Source of the DNA: Paraburkholderia sp. D15
GTDB taxonomy: Bacteria; Pseudomonadota; Gammaproteobacteria; Burkholderiales; Burkholderiaceae
Assembly: GCF_029910215.1 (NCBI RefSeq)
Contig: NZ_CP110395.1
Location: 4,402,001-4,466,000 of the forward strand
DNA length: 64,000 nt
Direction of reading: 5' to 3'
Shown: one piece after another, positions 18,431 through 26,936 of the stretch
Layout of the letters: each line of letters starts with the position of its first letter
Numbering within the stretch: position 1 is the first letter of the stretch
Made by a program: the position numbers and the translations under genes
The notes under the pieces: generated by a model
What the model was told of the DNA's origin: nothing
What the model saw: only the letters and a program-made list of their open reading frames with translations
The model's database searches: none

Positions 18431-18820
18431 TGGGAAGCGACTGCGCGACGCATTAGCGCTCGCTTTGCGTTCGACGCTTCAGCGTATTCCGCCGAATTGA
18501 CACTGCCCGCGATATGAGTTGCTCTCATGACAGCGGGACCAACCACGCCATCGTGCGGCCTTTCGCCACCTGCAACGACGCTCGCTCAAGCGCGGCGCCT
18601 TTTCCCACGGCGTGCCCACGCTAATCCCCTTTCCCGCGCTTCCATCTGAAACCACACCGTCACGCAGTTTTTGTTAGATTGAGGGTTCGCGCCGACGCGC
18701 CCGGTTCCAGATTGCCCATTCCGCATCGTTGTCTGTTTCGCCTGACTTGTCCTTCCCGGCTGCTTCGCCTCGCTTTGCCGGAAGCGGCCGACCACTCCAT
18801 CCTCTCGACAGGAACCTGAC
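18431..18820. other. Intergenic region without recognisable gene
   Basis: 390 bases between two plus-strand genes. A small inverted repeat ATGAG-TTGCT-CTCAT lies near 18516-18530. No terminator with a T-run and no convincing promoter was seen. Confidence 0.4.
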
Positions 18821-19357
18821 ATGGCACGCAACATTGAAATCAAAGCTCGCGCCCGGCATTTCGACGACTTGCGCGAACGCGCGGCGAAGCTCGCGCCGGA
18901 CGCGCCGCTGATCTTCCGCCAGCAGGACTTTTTCTACGACGTGCCGCGCGGCCGCCTGAAGCTGCGTCAATTCGACGACGGCACGCCGGCCGAACTGATC
19001 TTCTATCAACGCGACGACCGCGACGGGCCCACGGCGTCGTATTACACGCGCAGCCCCGTGACCAATGCCGAAGCGATGCATTCGTTGCTGGCCACCGCAT
19101 TGACCACGCGCGGCATCGTCACCAAGGAACGTCACGTGTATCTGACCGGCCGCACGCGCATTCATCTGGATCGCGTGGACGGCCTCGGCGATTTCGTCGA
19201 ACTCGAAGTACTGCTTGCCCAGGATGACGACGAAGAAGGCGGCCACGCCGAAGCGCGCGAGATGTTCAAGACGCTCGGTGTGCCGGAGACGGATCTGGTG
19301 GCGGTGGCTTACGTCGATCTGCTGAATCCAGAAGTGGAGCCCAAGCAGGCTGCTTGA
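18821..19357 (+). CDS. CYTH-domain protein (class IV adenylate cyclase-like)
   Basis: 178 residues opening with MARNIEIKARA, the N-terminal strand of the CYTH fold. Further CYTH landmarks are QQDFFYDVPRGRLKLRQFDDG, FYQRDDRDGP, KERHVYLTGRTRIHLDRVDGLGDFVELEVLL and a late acidic DDDEEGG. These are charged residues of a triphosphate-binding tunnel. Members act on ATP, thiamine triphosphate or inorganic triphosphate; which applies here cannot be told. The ATG follows AGGAAC. It stands alone between hpdR and a convergent Lrp-type gene. Confidence 0.85.
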   Translation: MARNIEIKARARHFDDLRERAAKLAPDAPLIFRQQDFFYDVPRGRLKLRQFDDGTPAELIFYQRDDRDGPTASYYTRSPVTNAEAMHSLLATALTTRGIVTKERHVYLTGRTRIHLDRVDGLGDFVELEVLLAQDDDEEGGHAEAREMFKTLGVPETDLVAVAYVDLLNPEVEPKQAA

Positions 19358-19378
19358 GATTCACGCGGTTATGAGGCC

Positions 19379-19408
19379 ATTTGAAGCCGTTTGAAGTCAT
19401 TTGAAGCC
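19379..19408. repeat. Three 10-bp direct repeats between convergent genes
   Basis: ATTTGAAGCC, GTTTGAAGTC and ATTTGAAGCC follow one another exactly, 21 bases past the CYTH stop. No hairpin is associated. Function unknown. Confidence 0.6.
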
Positions 19409-19423
19409 TCAGGAATCAAACCC

Positions 19424-19915
19424 TCAAACCGCCGCCGCCCCCGGCGACAGATGACCTAGCGGCAACGGTCCATTGCGCTTGAACGTCGTCAACACGATGT
19501 TCGAGCGCACGCTGTCCACACCCGGCACGCGCATCAGCTTCTTCATCACGAACGTCGACAGATAGTTCAGGTCCGGCGCGACGATACGCAGCAGGTAATC
19601 GGCGTCGCCCACCACCGCGTGGCACTCCAGCACTTCGGGCAGCACATCGATCTGCTGCTGGAATTGCTCGATGATCGAGTCGCCGTGGTGTTTCAACTTC
19701 AGGCTGGTGAACGCGGTCACGCCGAGCCCGAGTTTTTCCGGCCGCAGCACCACCCGATAGCCGTCCACCACCCCCACCTGTTCAAGCCGCTGCAGGCGCC
19801 TGCCGATCTGCGACGGCGACAGCGGCACCTGCTCCGCAAGCTGTTGATGCGTGGCGCGCCCGAAGCGCTGCAGCACGTCGAGGAGCGCGAGATCGAAGTG
19901 ATCCAGTTCAAGCAT
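19424..19915 (-). CDS. Lrp/AsnC-family regulator, likely controller of phhA
   Basis: 163 residues: helix-turn-helix at the N-terminus (LDHFDLALLDVLQRFGRATHQQLAEQVPLSPSQIGRRLQRLEQVGVV) and a C-terminal RAM effector domain (LECHAVVGDADYLLRIVAPDLNYLSTFV). An ATG five codons upstream is possible; the ATG at 19915 is preferred because GCGGA precedes it. It is divergent from phhA across 149 bases that hold two phased palindromes. The same pairing of an Lrp-type gene with phenylalanine hydroxylase suggests response to aromatic amino acids. Confidence 0.88.
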   Translation of the reverse strand: MLELDHFDLALLDVLQRFGRATHQQLAEQVPLSPSQIGRRLQRLEQVGVVDGYRVVLRPEKLGLGVTAFTSLKLKHHGDSIIEQFQQQIDVLPEVLECHAVVGDADYLLRIVAPDLNYLSTFVMKKLMRVPGVDSVRSNIVLTTFKRNGPLPLGHLSPGAAAV

Positions 19916-19932
19916 GTCGATAGTCCGCATTA

Positions 19933-19977
19933 AATAAGCATTTGATGCGCGATTATTGCATATTCAATGCCGAATAA
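19933..19977. promoter_or_regulatory. Pair of phased palindromic operators for the Lrp-type regulator
   Basis: GCATTTGATGC (19938-19948) and GCATATTCAATGC (19958-19970) are each flanked by AATAA and TTATT arms, in the style of Lrp-family sites. Their centres are 21 bases apart, two helical turns. They sit just upstream of the regulator start, in the divergent gap with phhA. Confidence 0.55.
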
Positions 19978-20064
19978 GCCGTCATTGCGCCCAATCCGCA
20001 TGCATGCCGCTCTACACTCGCATCATCGAAATCTGATCGGCGCACCGCCGAAGCGCATCGCATC

Positions 20065-20955
20065 ATGTCCTCCGCCAACACCGCCAAACTGAAAGAGCAA
20101 TTCGACGCCGGTCTCGAAACCCGCGCCGACTTCACGATCGACCAGCCCGTCGAGCGCTACAGCGCCGTCGACCACGCCGTCTGGCGGCAACTGTATGCGC
20201 GCCAGACGGCGCTGCTCGAAGGCCGGGTCTGCGACGAGTTTCTGGCGGGCGTCGAACGCATCGGCATGCCGGCGGACCGCGTGCCGTCGTTCGACGAAAT
20301 CAACGCGAAGCTCACCCCCGCCACCGGTTGGCAGATCGTCGCGGTGCCGGGTCTCGTGCCCGACCAGGTGTTCTTCGACCATCTGGCGAACCGGCGCTTT
20401 CCCGTGACCTGGTGGATGCGTCGCCCCGACCAGCTCGACTATCTGCAGGAACCCGACTGTTTCCACGATCTGTTCGGCCACGTGCCGCTGCTGATCAACC
20501 CGGTGTTCGCCGACTACATGCACGCGTATGGCCGCGCCGCATTGGCCGCCGACGACGCCGGCGCACTGCCGCTGCTCGCGCGTCTCTATTGGTACACAGT
20601 GGAGTTTGGATTGATTCGCGACGCCGGTAGTCCGAACGGTGTGAAGATCTATGGCGCGGGCATCGTATCGAGCAAGGGCGAGACCGTCTACAGCCAGCGC
20701 AGCGCGTCGCCGAACCGGCTCGGCTTCGATCTCGAACGCGTGATGCGCACCCGCTATCGCATCGACACGTTCCAGAAAACCTACTTCGTGATCGATGACT
20801 TCGCGCAGCTATTCGACGTGGCACAAGCCAATTTCGCGCCGCTTCTGGCCAAACTCGCCGACGCCCCGGCATTCGCCGCCGGCACCGTGCTGGACGAGGA
20901 TCGCGTGATCACGCGCGGTTCGCGGGAAGGCTGGCAAACCGACGGCGACGTCTGA
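20065..20955 (+). CDS. phhA: Phenylalanine-4-hydroxylase
   Basis: Tetrahydropterin-dependent monooxygenase making tyrosine from phenylalanine; first step of phenylalanine breakdown. 296 residues, the usual bacterial length without the eukaryotic regulatory domain. The facial triad binding Fe(II) is visible: His134 and His139 in PDCFHDLFGHVP and Glu180 in YWYTVEFGLI. Downstream at 105 bases lies phhB, which recycles the pterin product, so the two probably form one operon. The divergent Lrp-type gene is the likely regulator. Confidence 0.96.
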   Translation: MSSANTAKLKEQFDAGLETRADFTIDQPVERYSAVDHAVWRQLYARQTALLEGRVCDEFLAGVERIGMPADRVPSFDEINAKLTPATGWQIVAVPGLVPDQVFFDHLANRRFPVTWWMRRPDQLDYLQEPDCFHDLFGHVPLLINPVFADYMHAYGRAALAADDAGALPLLARLYWYTVEFGLIRDAGSPNGVKIYGAGIVSSKGETVYSQRSASPNRLGFDLERVMRTRYRIDTFQKTYFVIDDFAQLFDVAQANFAPLLAKLADAPAFAAGTVLDEDRVITRGSREGWQTDGDV

Positions 20956-21059
20956 ACGCATGCGCTGACCGGACTCACGACGCGCAATCCGCATCCGTGA
21001 AAAAATAACGGATGGGCCTGCCTGCCGGCGGGTCCGTTCAGACCTGAGGGGTAAACATC

Positions 21060-21350
21060 ATGATCAACAAACTCACTTCCGAAGAGCGCGCGACCAGGCT
21101 CACCCAACTGCACGGCTGGCAAGCGGTGGCCGGCCGCGACGCCATCCAGCGTCAGTTCAAGTTCGCCGACTTCAACGAAGCATTCGGCTTCATGACGCGC
21201 GTCGCGATCAAGGCGCAGGAGATGGACCATCACCCGGAATGGTTCAACGTCTACAACAAGGTGGAGATCACGCTGTCCACCCACGAGGCGAATGGACTCA
21301 CCGAACGCGACCTCGAACTGGCCACCTTCATTGATACGATTACCGGGTAA
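21060..21350 (+). CDS. phhB: Pterin-4a-carbinolamine dehydratase
   Basis: 96 residues. It dehydrates 4a-hydroxytetrahydrobiopterin formed by phenylalanine hydroxylase so that the cofactor can be reduced again. The family motif with catalytic histidines is seen in [40 protein letters not shown] stands before the ATG. Same strand as phhA; GC-rich inverted bases near 21010-21040 in the gap are not a clear terminator. Confidence 0.95.
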   Translation: MINKLTSEERATRLTQLHGWQAVAGRDAIQRQFKFADFNEAFGFMTRVAIKAQEMDHHPEWFNVYNKVEITLSTHEANGLTERDLELATFIDTITG

Positions 21351-21454
21351 TACACGCGTTACATGGCCATGGCGTGACGTTTATGCCCGAAGCATCGAAC
21401 AATGGGCCGCACTGAAAGGGCATTGCAGGCAATCCCTGATCGAAACCTTCAGTT

Positions 21455-21679
21455 CTACAGGCTATTATTAAGGCGCGCGTAAGTTTCCCACGCTTGCCTG
21501 GCAATCCCGTCTAAACGTTCGGGTGATAGCGTGTGCTGACGCTGTACAATCATCAGCGCATACGGCTTGGAGAGCGCGCTTGCCTCCTTGCACAGAACGA
21601 GTTCATCGCCGCTCGAAGGTGAGCGGGCACGCCAGAAATTGATTGCGGCTTCCAGTTCGTGAATGCTTATTTCGGACAT
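21455..21679 (-). CDS. DUF3717-type small protein
   Basis: 74 residues, MSEISIHELEAAINFWRARSPSS to WETYARLNNSL, a short soluble helical protein of the kind named DUF3717, common in Burkholderia and relatives. A longer frame runs back to 21820, but the start at 21679 matches the conserved N-terminus, and the longer form would overlap the promoter of the response regulator. It is convergent with phhB and divergent from the two-component operon. Function unknown. Confidence 0.75.
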   Translation of the reverse strand: MSEISIHELEAAINFWRARSPSSGDELVLCKEASALSKPYALMIVQRQHTLSPERLDGIARQAWETYARLNNSL

Positions 21680-21780
21680 GACGTCGTGATCGCTTCTGGA
21701 GAAACAAGCTACCTGTGCAGCAGGCGCCCCGGCGAACCGCTTGCCCAAACGCCTAAACCCATTGTACTTGAGCGAAATCC

Positions 21781-22467
21781 ATGCGACTCCTTCTGATCGA
21801 AGATGACCGTCCCATCGCACGCGGCATCCAAAGTAGTCTCGAACAAGCCGGCTTCACCGTCGACATGGTCCATGACGGCATCTTCGCCGAACAGGCCCTG
21901 ACCCAAAACCGCCACGAGCTGGTGATCCTCGATCTGGGTCTGCCCGGCATCGACGGCATGACGCTGCTTTCGCGCTTCCGCCAGAGCAACCGCCACACGC
22001 CGGTGATCATCCTCACCGCGCGCGACGAGTTGAACGACCGCGTGCAAGGCCTGAATTCCGGTGCCGACGACTACATGCTGAAGCCGTTCGAACCCACCGA
22101 ACTCGAAGCGCGCATTCGCGCGGTCATGCGCCGCAGCGGTCCGCACGGCGACATGCCGCGTCCGGAAGTGTCGCTGGGTGGCGTGCGTCTGTCGGGCGTC
22201 GACCGTCGTATTTTCAACGACGACAAGCCGCTCGAATTGTCGCCGCGTGAATTCGCGGTGCTCGAAATGCTGCTGCTGCGCCATGGCCGTGTGGTCAGCA
22301 AGGCGCAACTGCAGGATCACCTCACGCACTTCGGCGGCGATCTCGGCGACACCGCGATCGAAGTCTACGTGCATCGCGTGCGCAAAAAGCTCGAAAACTG
22401 CCGTGTCGAAATCGTCACGGTGCGCGGCTTCGGTTACCTGTTGCAGGAAATCCGCCAGGCCGCATAA
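21781..22467 (+). CDS. OmpR-family response regulator
   Basis: 228 residues: receiver domain with acidic pocket Glu7-Asp8-Asp9, phosphoacceptor Asp51 in VILDLGLPG and Lys101 in MLKPF, then a winged-helix DNA-binding domain from about residue 125 (LELSPREFAVLEMLLLRHGRVVSKAQL, EVYVHRVRKKLE, TVRGFGYLL). It resembles the QseB/PmrA/TctD group. It precedes a sensor kinase gene by 134 bases on the same strand. The signal is unknown. Confidence 0.93.
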   Translation: MRLLLIEDDRPIARGIQSSLEQAGFTVDMVHDGIFAEQALTQNRHELVILDLGLPGIDGMTLLSRFRQSNRHTPVIILTARDELNDRVQGLNSGADDYMLKPFEPTELEARIRAVMRRSGPHGDMPRPEVSLGGVRLSGVDRRIFNDDKPLELSPREFAVLEMLLLRHGRVVSKAQLQDHLTHFGGDLGDTAIEVYVHRVRKKLENCRVEIVTVRGFGYLLQEIRQAA

Positions 22468-22601
22468 TCGTCACGAGGGCCGTCATCTTCATGGCGGCCT
22501 GACGGCGCCGGGCCGGCGCCGCGCACCTGGTGCGCACCGCGCCGGCATCCGGCGAAATATCGCGGCGCATTCGCCGCAGTTACTTTCCCGCGCGTTCGAT
22601 C

Positions 22602-24104
22602 ATGCCCCAGCCGGCCGCTAATAGTCTGCGCCGCACGCTGCTGCGGCGCCTCGCTGCTCCCCTTTCGCTGCTCGCGCTGATGAGCGGCCTGATCGCTTAC
22701 TGGCTGGCGTGGCAATACACGCAGCATGTGGTCGACCGATCGCTCGCCGACCTCGCCACCGCGATTTCCAAACAGATCCAGATTGCCGGCCCGAATGCGC
22801 GCATTGCCGTGCCGCCACTCGCGCAGGCAATGTTCTCGGACCCGGTCGAACATCTCGTCTACCGGATCAGCAACGGCGATACGGAAATTGCCGGCGATCA
22901 CAATCTGCCGCTGCAAGGCACGAGCGTACGGCGCATGCACTACGCGTACGTGTTCGAGACGCAGCATGAAGGCGTGACGGTACGGGTCGCTCAGGTGCGA
23001 GTCGATCAGCCGAGCGGCAATCCGATCGTCGTCGAAGTCGGTCAGCCTGTGCATCATCGCTTCCGGATTGCCGCCGAGTTTCTGGTCGCGATCATGATGC
23101 CGCTGTTGTTACTGCTGCTTGCCGGTTGGGTGATCGTGTGGCGCGTCGTGAATCAGCAGCTCAATCCGCTGACCGATCTCGCCGACTCGTTGAACCGGCA
23201 GACGCACACGTCGCTCGAACCGGTCGACGAAACGTATGTGCCGGTCGAAATCCGGCCGCTCACCGGTGCATTGAACGCACTGCTCGACCGGCTGAAAACC
23301 GCCCTCGATGGGCAACGCAAATTCATCGCCGATGCCGCGCATCAGTTGCGCACGCCGCTCACCGCGGTCAAGCTGCACGCCGAACAGGCCGCTGTCGCGC
23401 GCGACCCGCAGCAGACCCTCACGGCCGTGCGCGAACTGCGTGCCGCGGCCGACCGCGCGGTGCGGCTGTCGAATCAACTGTTGTCGCTCGCCCGTGCGGA
23501 GCCGGGTGAACAGGCCGCCCGCTTCGTCAATGTCGACATGGCCGCGCTCGCATTCGATACCGGCGCCGAATGGGTGCCGCGTGCGCTCACCTTCCAGGTC
23601 GACCTTGGTTTCCAGCGTCTCGACGATCCGGCCAACGCACAGCCGCTGATCGCGCGCGGCAATCCGGTGCTGTTGCATGAAGTGATCGCCAATCTGCTCG
23701 ATAACGCGCTGAAGTACGTGCCGCCCTCGCGCTTCGACGGCGGTCGCATTACGGTGACGGTGTCGCAGACGGTCATCGATGAATTGCGCATGGCGGAGAT
23801 CATCGTCGAGGATAACGGGCCGGGCGTGCCGCTCACGCAGCAAGCGGATCTGTTCAAGCGCTTCTTCCGCGGCGACGGTCAAACCGAAGCGGGTGTGGAC
23901 AGCGGCGCCGGCCTCGGTCTCGCGATCGTGCACGACATCATGGTGCTGCATCACGGCAGCGTGCATTACGAGGACGCGCCCGAAGGCGGCGCCCGTTTCA
24001 TCGTTCGCATCCCGCTCGTGCCGGTCGGCATGCAGAGCGCGCCGGCGAACGAAGAACGGCGCGTCGAAAAAAAATCGGCGCACTCGGCGCCGATCGATAT
24101 CTGA
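22602..24104 (+). CDS. Sensor histidine kinase of the two-component pair
   Basis: 500 residues from MPQPAANSLRRTLLRRL. A membrane helix near residues 20-40, a periplasmic sensor of about 125 residues, and a second helix near 165-190 (FLVAIMMPLLLLLLAGWVIVW) are followed by HAMP, the H-box FIADAAHQLRTPLTAVKLHAEQ, N-box VIANLLDNALKY, and ATP-lid motifs DNGPGVP and GAGLGLAIVHDI. The topology fits QseC/TctE-type kinases with a sensor domain of the 2CSK_N kind. Upstream in-frame ATGs lack family support. A strong terminator follows. Confidence 0.92.
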   Translation: MPQPAANSLRRTLLRRLAAPLSLLALMSGLIAYWLAWQYTQHVVDRSLADLATAISKQIQIAGPNARIAVPPLAQAMFSDPVEHLVYRISNGDTEIAGDHNLPLQGTSVRRMHYAYVFETQHEGVTVRVAQVRVDQPSGNPIVVEVGQPVHHRFRIAAEFLVAIMMPLLLLLLAGWVIVWRVVNQQLNPLTDLADSLNRQTHTSLEPVDETYVPVEIRPLTGALNALLDRLKTALDGQRKFIADAAHQLRTPLTAVKLHAEQAAVARDPQQTLTAVRELRAAADRAVRLSNQLLSLARAEPGEQAARFVNVDMAALAFDTGAEWVPRALTFQVDLGFQRLDDPANAQPLIARGNPVLLHEVIANLLDNALKYVPPSRFDGGRITVTVSQTVIDELRMAEIIVEDNGPGVPLTQQADLFKRFFRGDGQTEAGVDSGAGLGLAIVHDIMVLHHGSVHYEDAPEGGARFIVRIPLVPVGMQSAPANEERRVEKKSAHSAPIDI

Positions 24105-24125
24105 CAGTCTGCTGCGTCACTCAGG

Positions 24126-24174
24126 CACGGGCTGCCGCGAACCATCCGAGGGAATGCGTTCGCGGCAGCCCGTG
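24126..24174 (+). terminator. Intrinsic terminator after the two-component operon
   Basis: A 17-bp perfect stem (24126-24142 with 24158-24174) around a 15-base loop, followed on the plus strand by TTTCATTTCTTCTT. It ends 3 bases before the stop codon of the convergent SET gene, so the two transcripts meet here. Confidence 0.8.
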
Positions 24175-24176
24175 TT

Positions 24177-24692
24177 TCATTTCTTCTTCGCCTTCTTGAC
24201 CGACGTCTTCGCCTTCTTCGCGGACTTGCCCTCGCCCTTCTCTTTCTCCGGCGGCGCCAGCATCGTGCCGCGGCACTTGCGCGCGCCGCAACGGCATTCG
24301 TATTCCTTCTTCAGCTTCTTGGTCTGACGTGCATCGATCACGAGGCCGTAGTCGTAAAACACTTCCTCGCCTTCATCGATATCGCGCAACGCGTGCACGT
24401 ACACGTGACCGTCGATTTCCTCCGCCTCGCAGTTCGGCGCGCACGAGTGGTTGATCCAGCGCGCGCTGTTGCCGTCGACCTTGCCGTCGATCACCTTGCC
24501 GTTGTCGAGCGCGAAATAGAACGTGTGATTCGGTTCAGCCGGATTGTGCGGATGCCGGCGCAGCGCTTCTTTCCAGGAAATCCGCTCGCCCTTGTATTCG
24601 ATCAGCCGCTCGCCTGCCTTGATCGGTTCGGTGGCAAACACGCCTTTGCCGTGCACACCCGAACGGCGCACGGCGATCCTGCGTGAACTCAT
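24177..24692 (-). CDS. SET-domain protein (putative protein lysine methyltransferase) with lysine-rich tail
   Basis: 171 residues. SET motifs in order: GVHGKGVFATEPIKAGERLIEYKGE near residues 12-36, TFYFALDN, ARWINHSCAPNCEAEE (cofactor-binding NHSCxPNC), GEEVFYDYG, then a post-SET cysteine cluster YECRCGARKCRGTM. The last 30 residues are basic and rich in Lys and Ala (KSAKKAKTSVKKAKKK), like a histone-H1 tail. The ATG at 24692 is chosen because the SET fold starts there; a longer frame upstream is arginine-rich with no support. Substrate unknown. Some bacterial SET proteins are effectors that act on host chromatin; no secretion signal is visible here. Confidence 0.88.
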   Translation of the reverse strand: MSSRRIAVRRSGVHGKGVFATEPIKAGERLIEYKGERISWKEALRRHPHNPAEPNHTFYFALDNGKVIDGKVDGNSARWINHSCAPNCEAEEIDGHVYVHALRDIDEGEEVFYDYGLVIDARQTKKLKKEYECRCGARKCRGTMLAPPEKEKGEGKSAKKAKTSVKKAKKK

Positions 24693-24911
24693 TGAATGAA
24701 TCCTTGTGAATAACGGGGGATGAGGTCCTGCAGCCGCCGAACGTGCCCGCGTTCGACGCCGCTTTTTCCGCGACGCTAATAGCAAACGCGGCGCCTTGCG
24801 AGCGCCGCGTCGACGTGTGGCGCATCTACGCCACATCCGGCATCGTACACGCTGTAGATGGCTTCCTTCAACCGTCAAAAAGACGCCATCCCATCACGCG
24901 CGCGACACGCT

Positions 24912-26024
24912 TCAACGTTGTCCGAACGATATGTCGCCGAACAGCGCTTTCTGCTCGCGCGGCTGCGAACGCCAGTATTGCGGCGGCGCTTCGACAGTGG
25001 CGCCAAGCTGGGCCGCGGCGTGCCACGGCCAACGCGGGTTGTAGAGCAACGCGCGGGCCAGCGCGATCAGATCGGCGTCGCCCGCTTCGATCAGTTGCTC
25101 GGCGTGCAGCGGATCGGTGATCAAACCGACGCCGATGGTGACCAACCCCGTCGCTTCCTTGACCGCCTTCGCGAACGGAATCTGATAGCCGGGTTCAAGC
25201 GGAATTTTCTGCAACGGCGATACGCCGCCTGACGACACGTCGATCCAGTCGCAGCCGCGTTTCTTCAACTCCTGGGCGAACGCGATCGTGTCTTCGACGC
25301 TCCAGCCGCCGTCCACCCAGTCGGTGGCCGAGACGCGCACGCCGACCGGTTTGTCGGCCGGAAACGCGGCGCGCACGATGTCGAAAATTTCGAGTGGAAA
25401 GCGCATGCGGTTTTCGAGCGAACCGCCGTAGTCGTCGCTGCGCTGGTTGGCGATCGGCGACAGAAATTGATGCAGCAGATAGCCGTGTGCGGCGTGCACT
25501 TCCAGCGCGTCGATGCCCAGGCGCGCGGCCCGCCGCGCGGAGGCCGCGAACGCTTCGCGGATCCGGTTCAGCGCGGGGATATCGAGCGCCAGCGGTGGCT
25601 CCTCGCCCGCCTTGTGCGGCAGCGCCGACGGCGCGTGCGGCAACCAGCCGCCTTGCGATACCGGAATCAGCTGTCCACCATCCCATGGCGCGTGGCTCGA
25701 TGCCTTCCGGCCCGCGTGCGCGAGCTGCATCGTCACCTTGATCGACGAATGCTTGCGAATCGCGGCCAGCACCGGCACGAGCGCGGCCTCGGTCACGTCG
25801 TCCCACAAGCCGAGATCGCCGGGCGTGATACGTCCGTCGGGTTCGACGGCGGTCGCTTCGATACAGAGCATCCCCGCGCCCGACAACGCAAGACTGCCGA
25901 GATGGATCATGTGCCACGCCGTGGCTTCGCCGCGATCGGCGGAGTACTGACACATGGGTGACACGACGATGCGGTTGGGAAGCGTCACGCTACGCAGCGT
26001 GAGCGGAGAGAAAAGCGCGCTCAT
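24912..26024 (-). CDS. Old yellow enzyme-type NADPH:flavin oxidoreductase (YqjM/XenA group)
   Basis: 370-residue FMN TIM-barrel enzyme that reduces activated C=C bonds and can reduce nitro compounds. Visible landmarks: SPMCQYSADRGEATAWH with Cys25 and Tyr27 (thermophilic-like class), MQLAHAGRKAS, HAAHGYLLHQFLSP, NQRSDDYGGSLENRMRFPLE and ALARALLYNPRWPWHAA. These place it with YqjM/XenA rather than classical OYE1. It stands alone on the minus strand. The start is the first ATG of the frame. Confidence 0.92.
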   Translation of the reverse strand: MSALFSPLTLRSVTLPNRIVVSPMCQYSADRGEATAWHMIHLGSLALSGAGMLCIEATAVEPDGRITPGDLGLWDDVTEAALVPVLAAIRKHSSIKVTMQLAHAGRKASSHAPWDGGQLIPVSQGGWLPHAPSALPHKAGEEPPLALDIPALNRIREAFAASARRAARLGIDALEVHAAHGYLLHQFLSPIANQRSDDYGGSLENRMRFPLEIFDIVRAAFPADKPVGVRVSATDWVDGGWSVEDTIAFAQELKKRGCDWIDVSSGGVSPLQKIPLEPGYQIPFAKAVKEATGLVTIGVGLITDPLHAEQLIEAGDADLIALARALLYNPRWPWHAAAQLGATVEAPPQYWRSQPREQKALFGDISFGQR

Positions 26025-26099
26025 GGATTACGCCCAGTAGTAACCGAGAGCGATCGAGCATAGCACCGCGAGGAATTTACTGCTGATGACAGCAGCCGC

Positions 26100-26813
26100 T
26101 CAGGGCTTCGGCTCCACCTGATCGAGCCATTCGCCGAACATCCGGCACGCGGCCGCTTCGAGCGTCGGGCCGAATTGCGCGGTCTCGGCGCGCAGGGTGC
26201 GTGCGTCGATGCCGTGAGCGATCAGTTCGCCGGCGTTGCCGATCAGCCAGGGTTCGAAGCGGTCCGCGCGAATCTCGGGATGGCATTGCAAACCCAGCAC
26301 GTGATCGCCCCAGCTGAACGCCTGGTTTTCGCAAGCGGGCGTGGACGCGAGACGCGTGGCGTTGGCGGGAAGATCGAAGGTATCGCCATGCCAATGCAGC
26401 ATGGAGGTTTGCGCACCGTCGAGATGACGCAACGGCGACGCGCGGCCGGCATCGGTCAAGGTCAGCGGCGTCCAGCCGAGTTCGGCCTGCCCCGCGGGAT
26501 AGACCCGCGCACCCAGCGCGCGAGCGATCAGTTGCGCGCCGAGACAGATGCCGAGCGTCGGCAAGCCAGCCGCGATGCGTTTTTCGATCAGCGAGAGCAG
26601 CGGCACGAGCGTTGGATAACGCGCGTCGTCGGTGGCGCTGATCGGACCGCCGAGCACCACCATCACCGACGCGGAAACGGGGTTCGGCGCCTCGATACGG
26701 CCTAGCCCGACGTCGAGATAACGTACCGGACGGCCGCGCTCGCCGAGCACCAGCTCAAGACTACCCAGATCCTCGAAGTGCACATGGCGAATGGCCAGAA
26801 CTTCGCGATTCAT
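26100..26813 (-). CDS. Class I glutamine amidotransferase-like protein
   Basis: 237 residues with the nucleophile elbow LGICLGAQLIARALGA (Cys in GICLGAQ) and the catalytic His-Glu in GLQCHPEIR. This is a stand-alone GATase1 domain of the kind often annotated as GMP-synthase-like glutamine amidotransferase. No synthetase domain or partner gene is adjacent, so the acceptor is unknown. It lies between the OYE gene and the MarR gene, all on the minus strand but with gaps of 75 and 123 bases. Confidence 0.87.
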   Translation of the reverse strand: MNREVLAIRHVHFEDLGSLELVLGERGRPVRYLDVGLGRIEAPNPVSASVMVVLGGPISATDDARYPTLVPLLSLIEKRIAAGLPTLGICLGAQLIARALGARVYPAGQAELGWTPLTLTDAGRASPLRHLDGAQTSMLHWHGDTFDLPANATRLASTPACENQAFSWGDHVLGLQCHPEIRADRFEPWLIGNAGELIAHGIDARTLRAETAQFGPTLEAAACRMFGEWLDQVEPKP

Positions 26814-26936
26814 CGGCCTGACCCACCTTCAGGTTGACTAAAGACTTGCCGCGACGCGGCGCCAGTCGGCTGACGGACGGCGTAGGCCGCCGGAGCCGGC
26901 TTGGCAGTGTAGCGGATTGTCCCGGAAGAAGCCGCG

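Noticed and set aside
24706..24714. Isolated DnaA-box-like TGTGAATAA upstream of the SET gene
   Set aside because: A single box with no companions, no AT-rich region and no repeat architecture; expected by chance.
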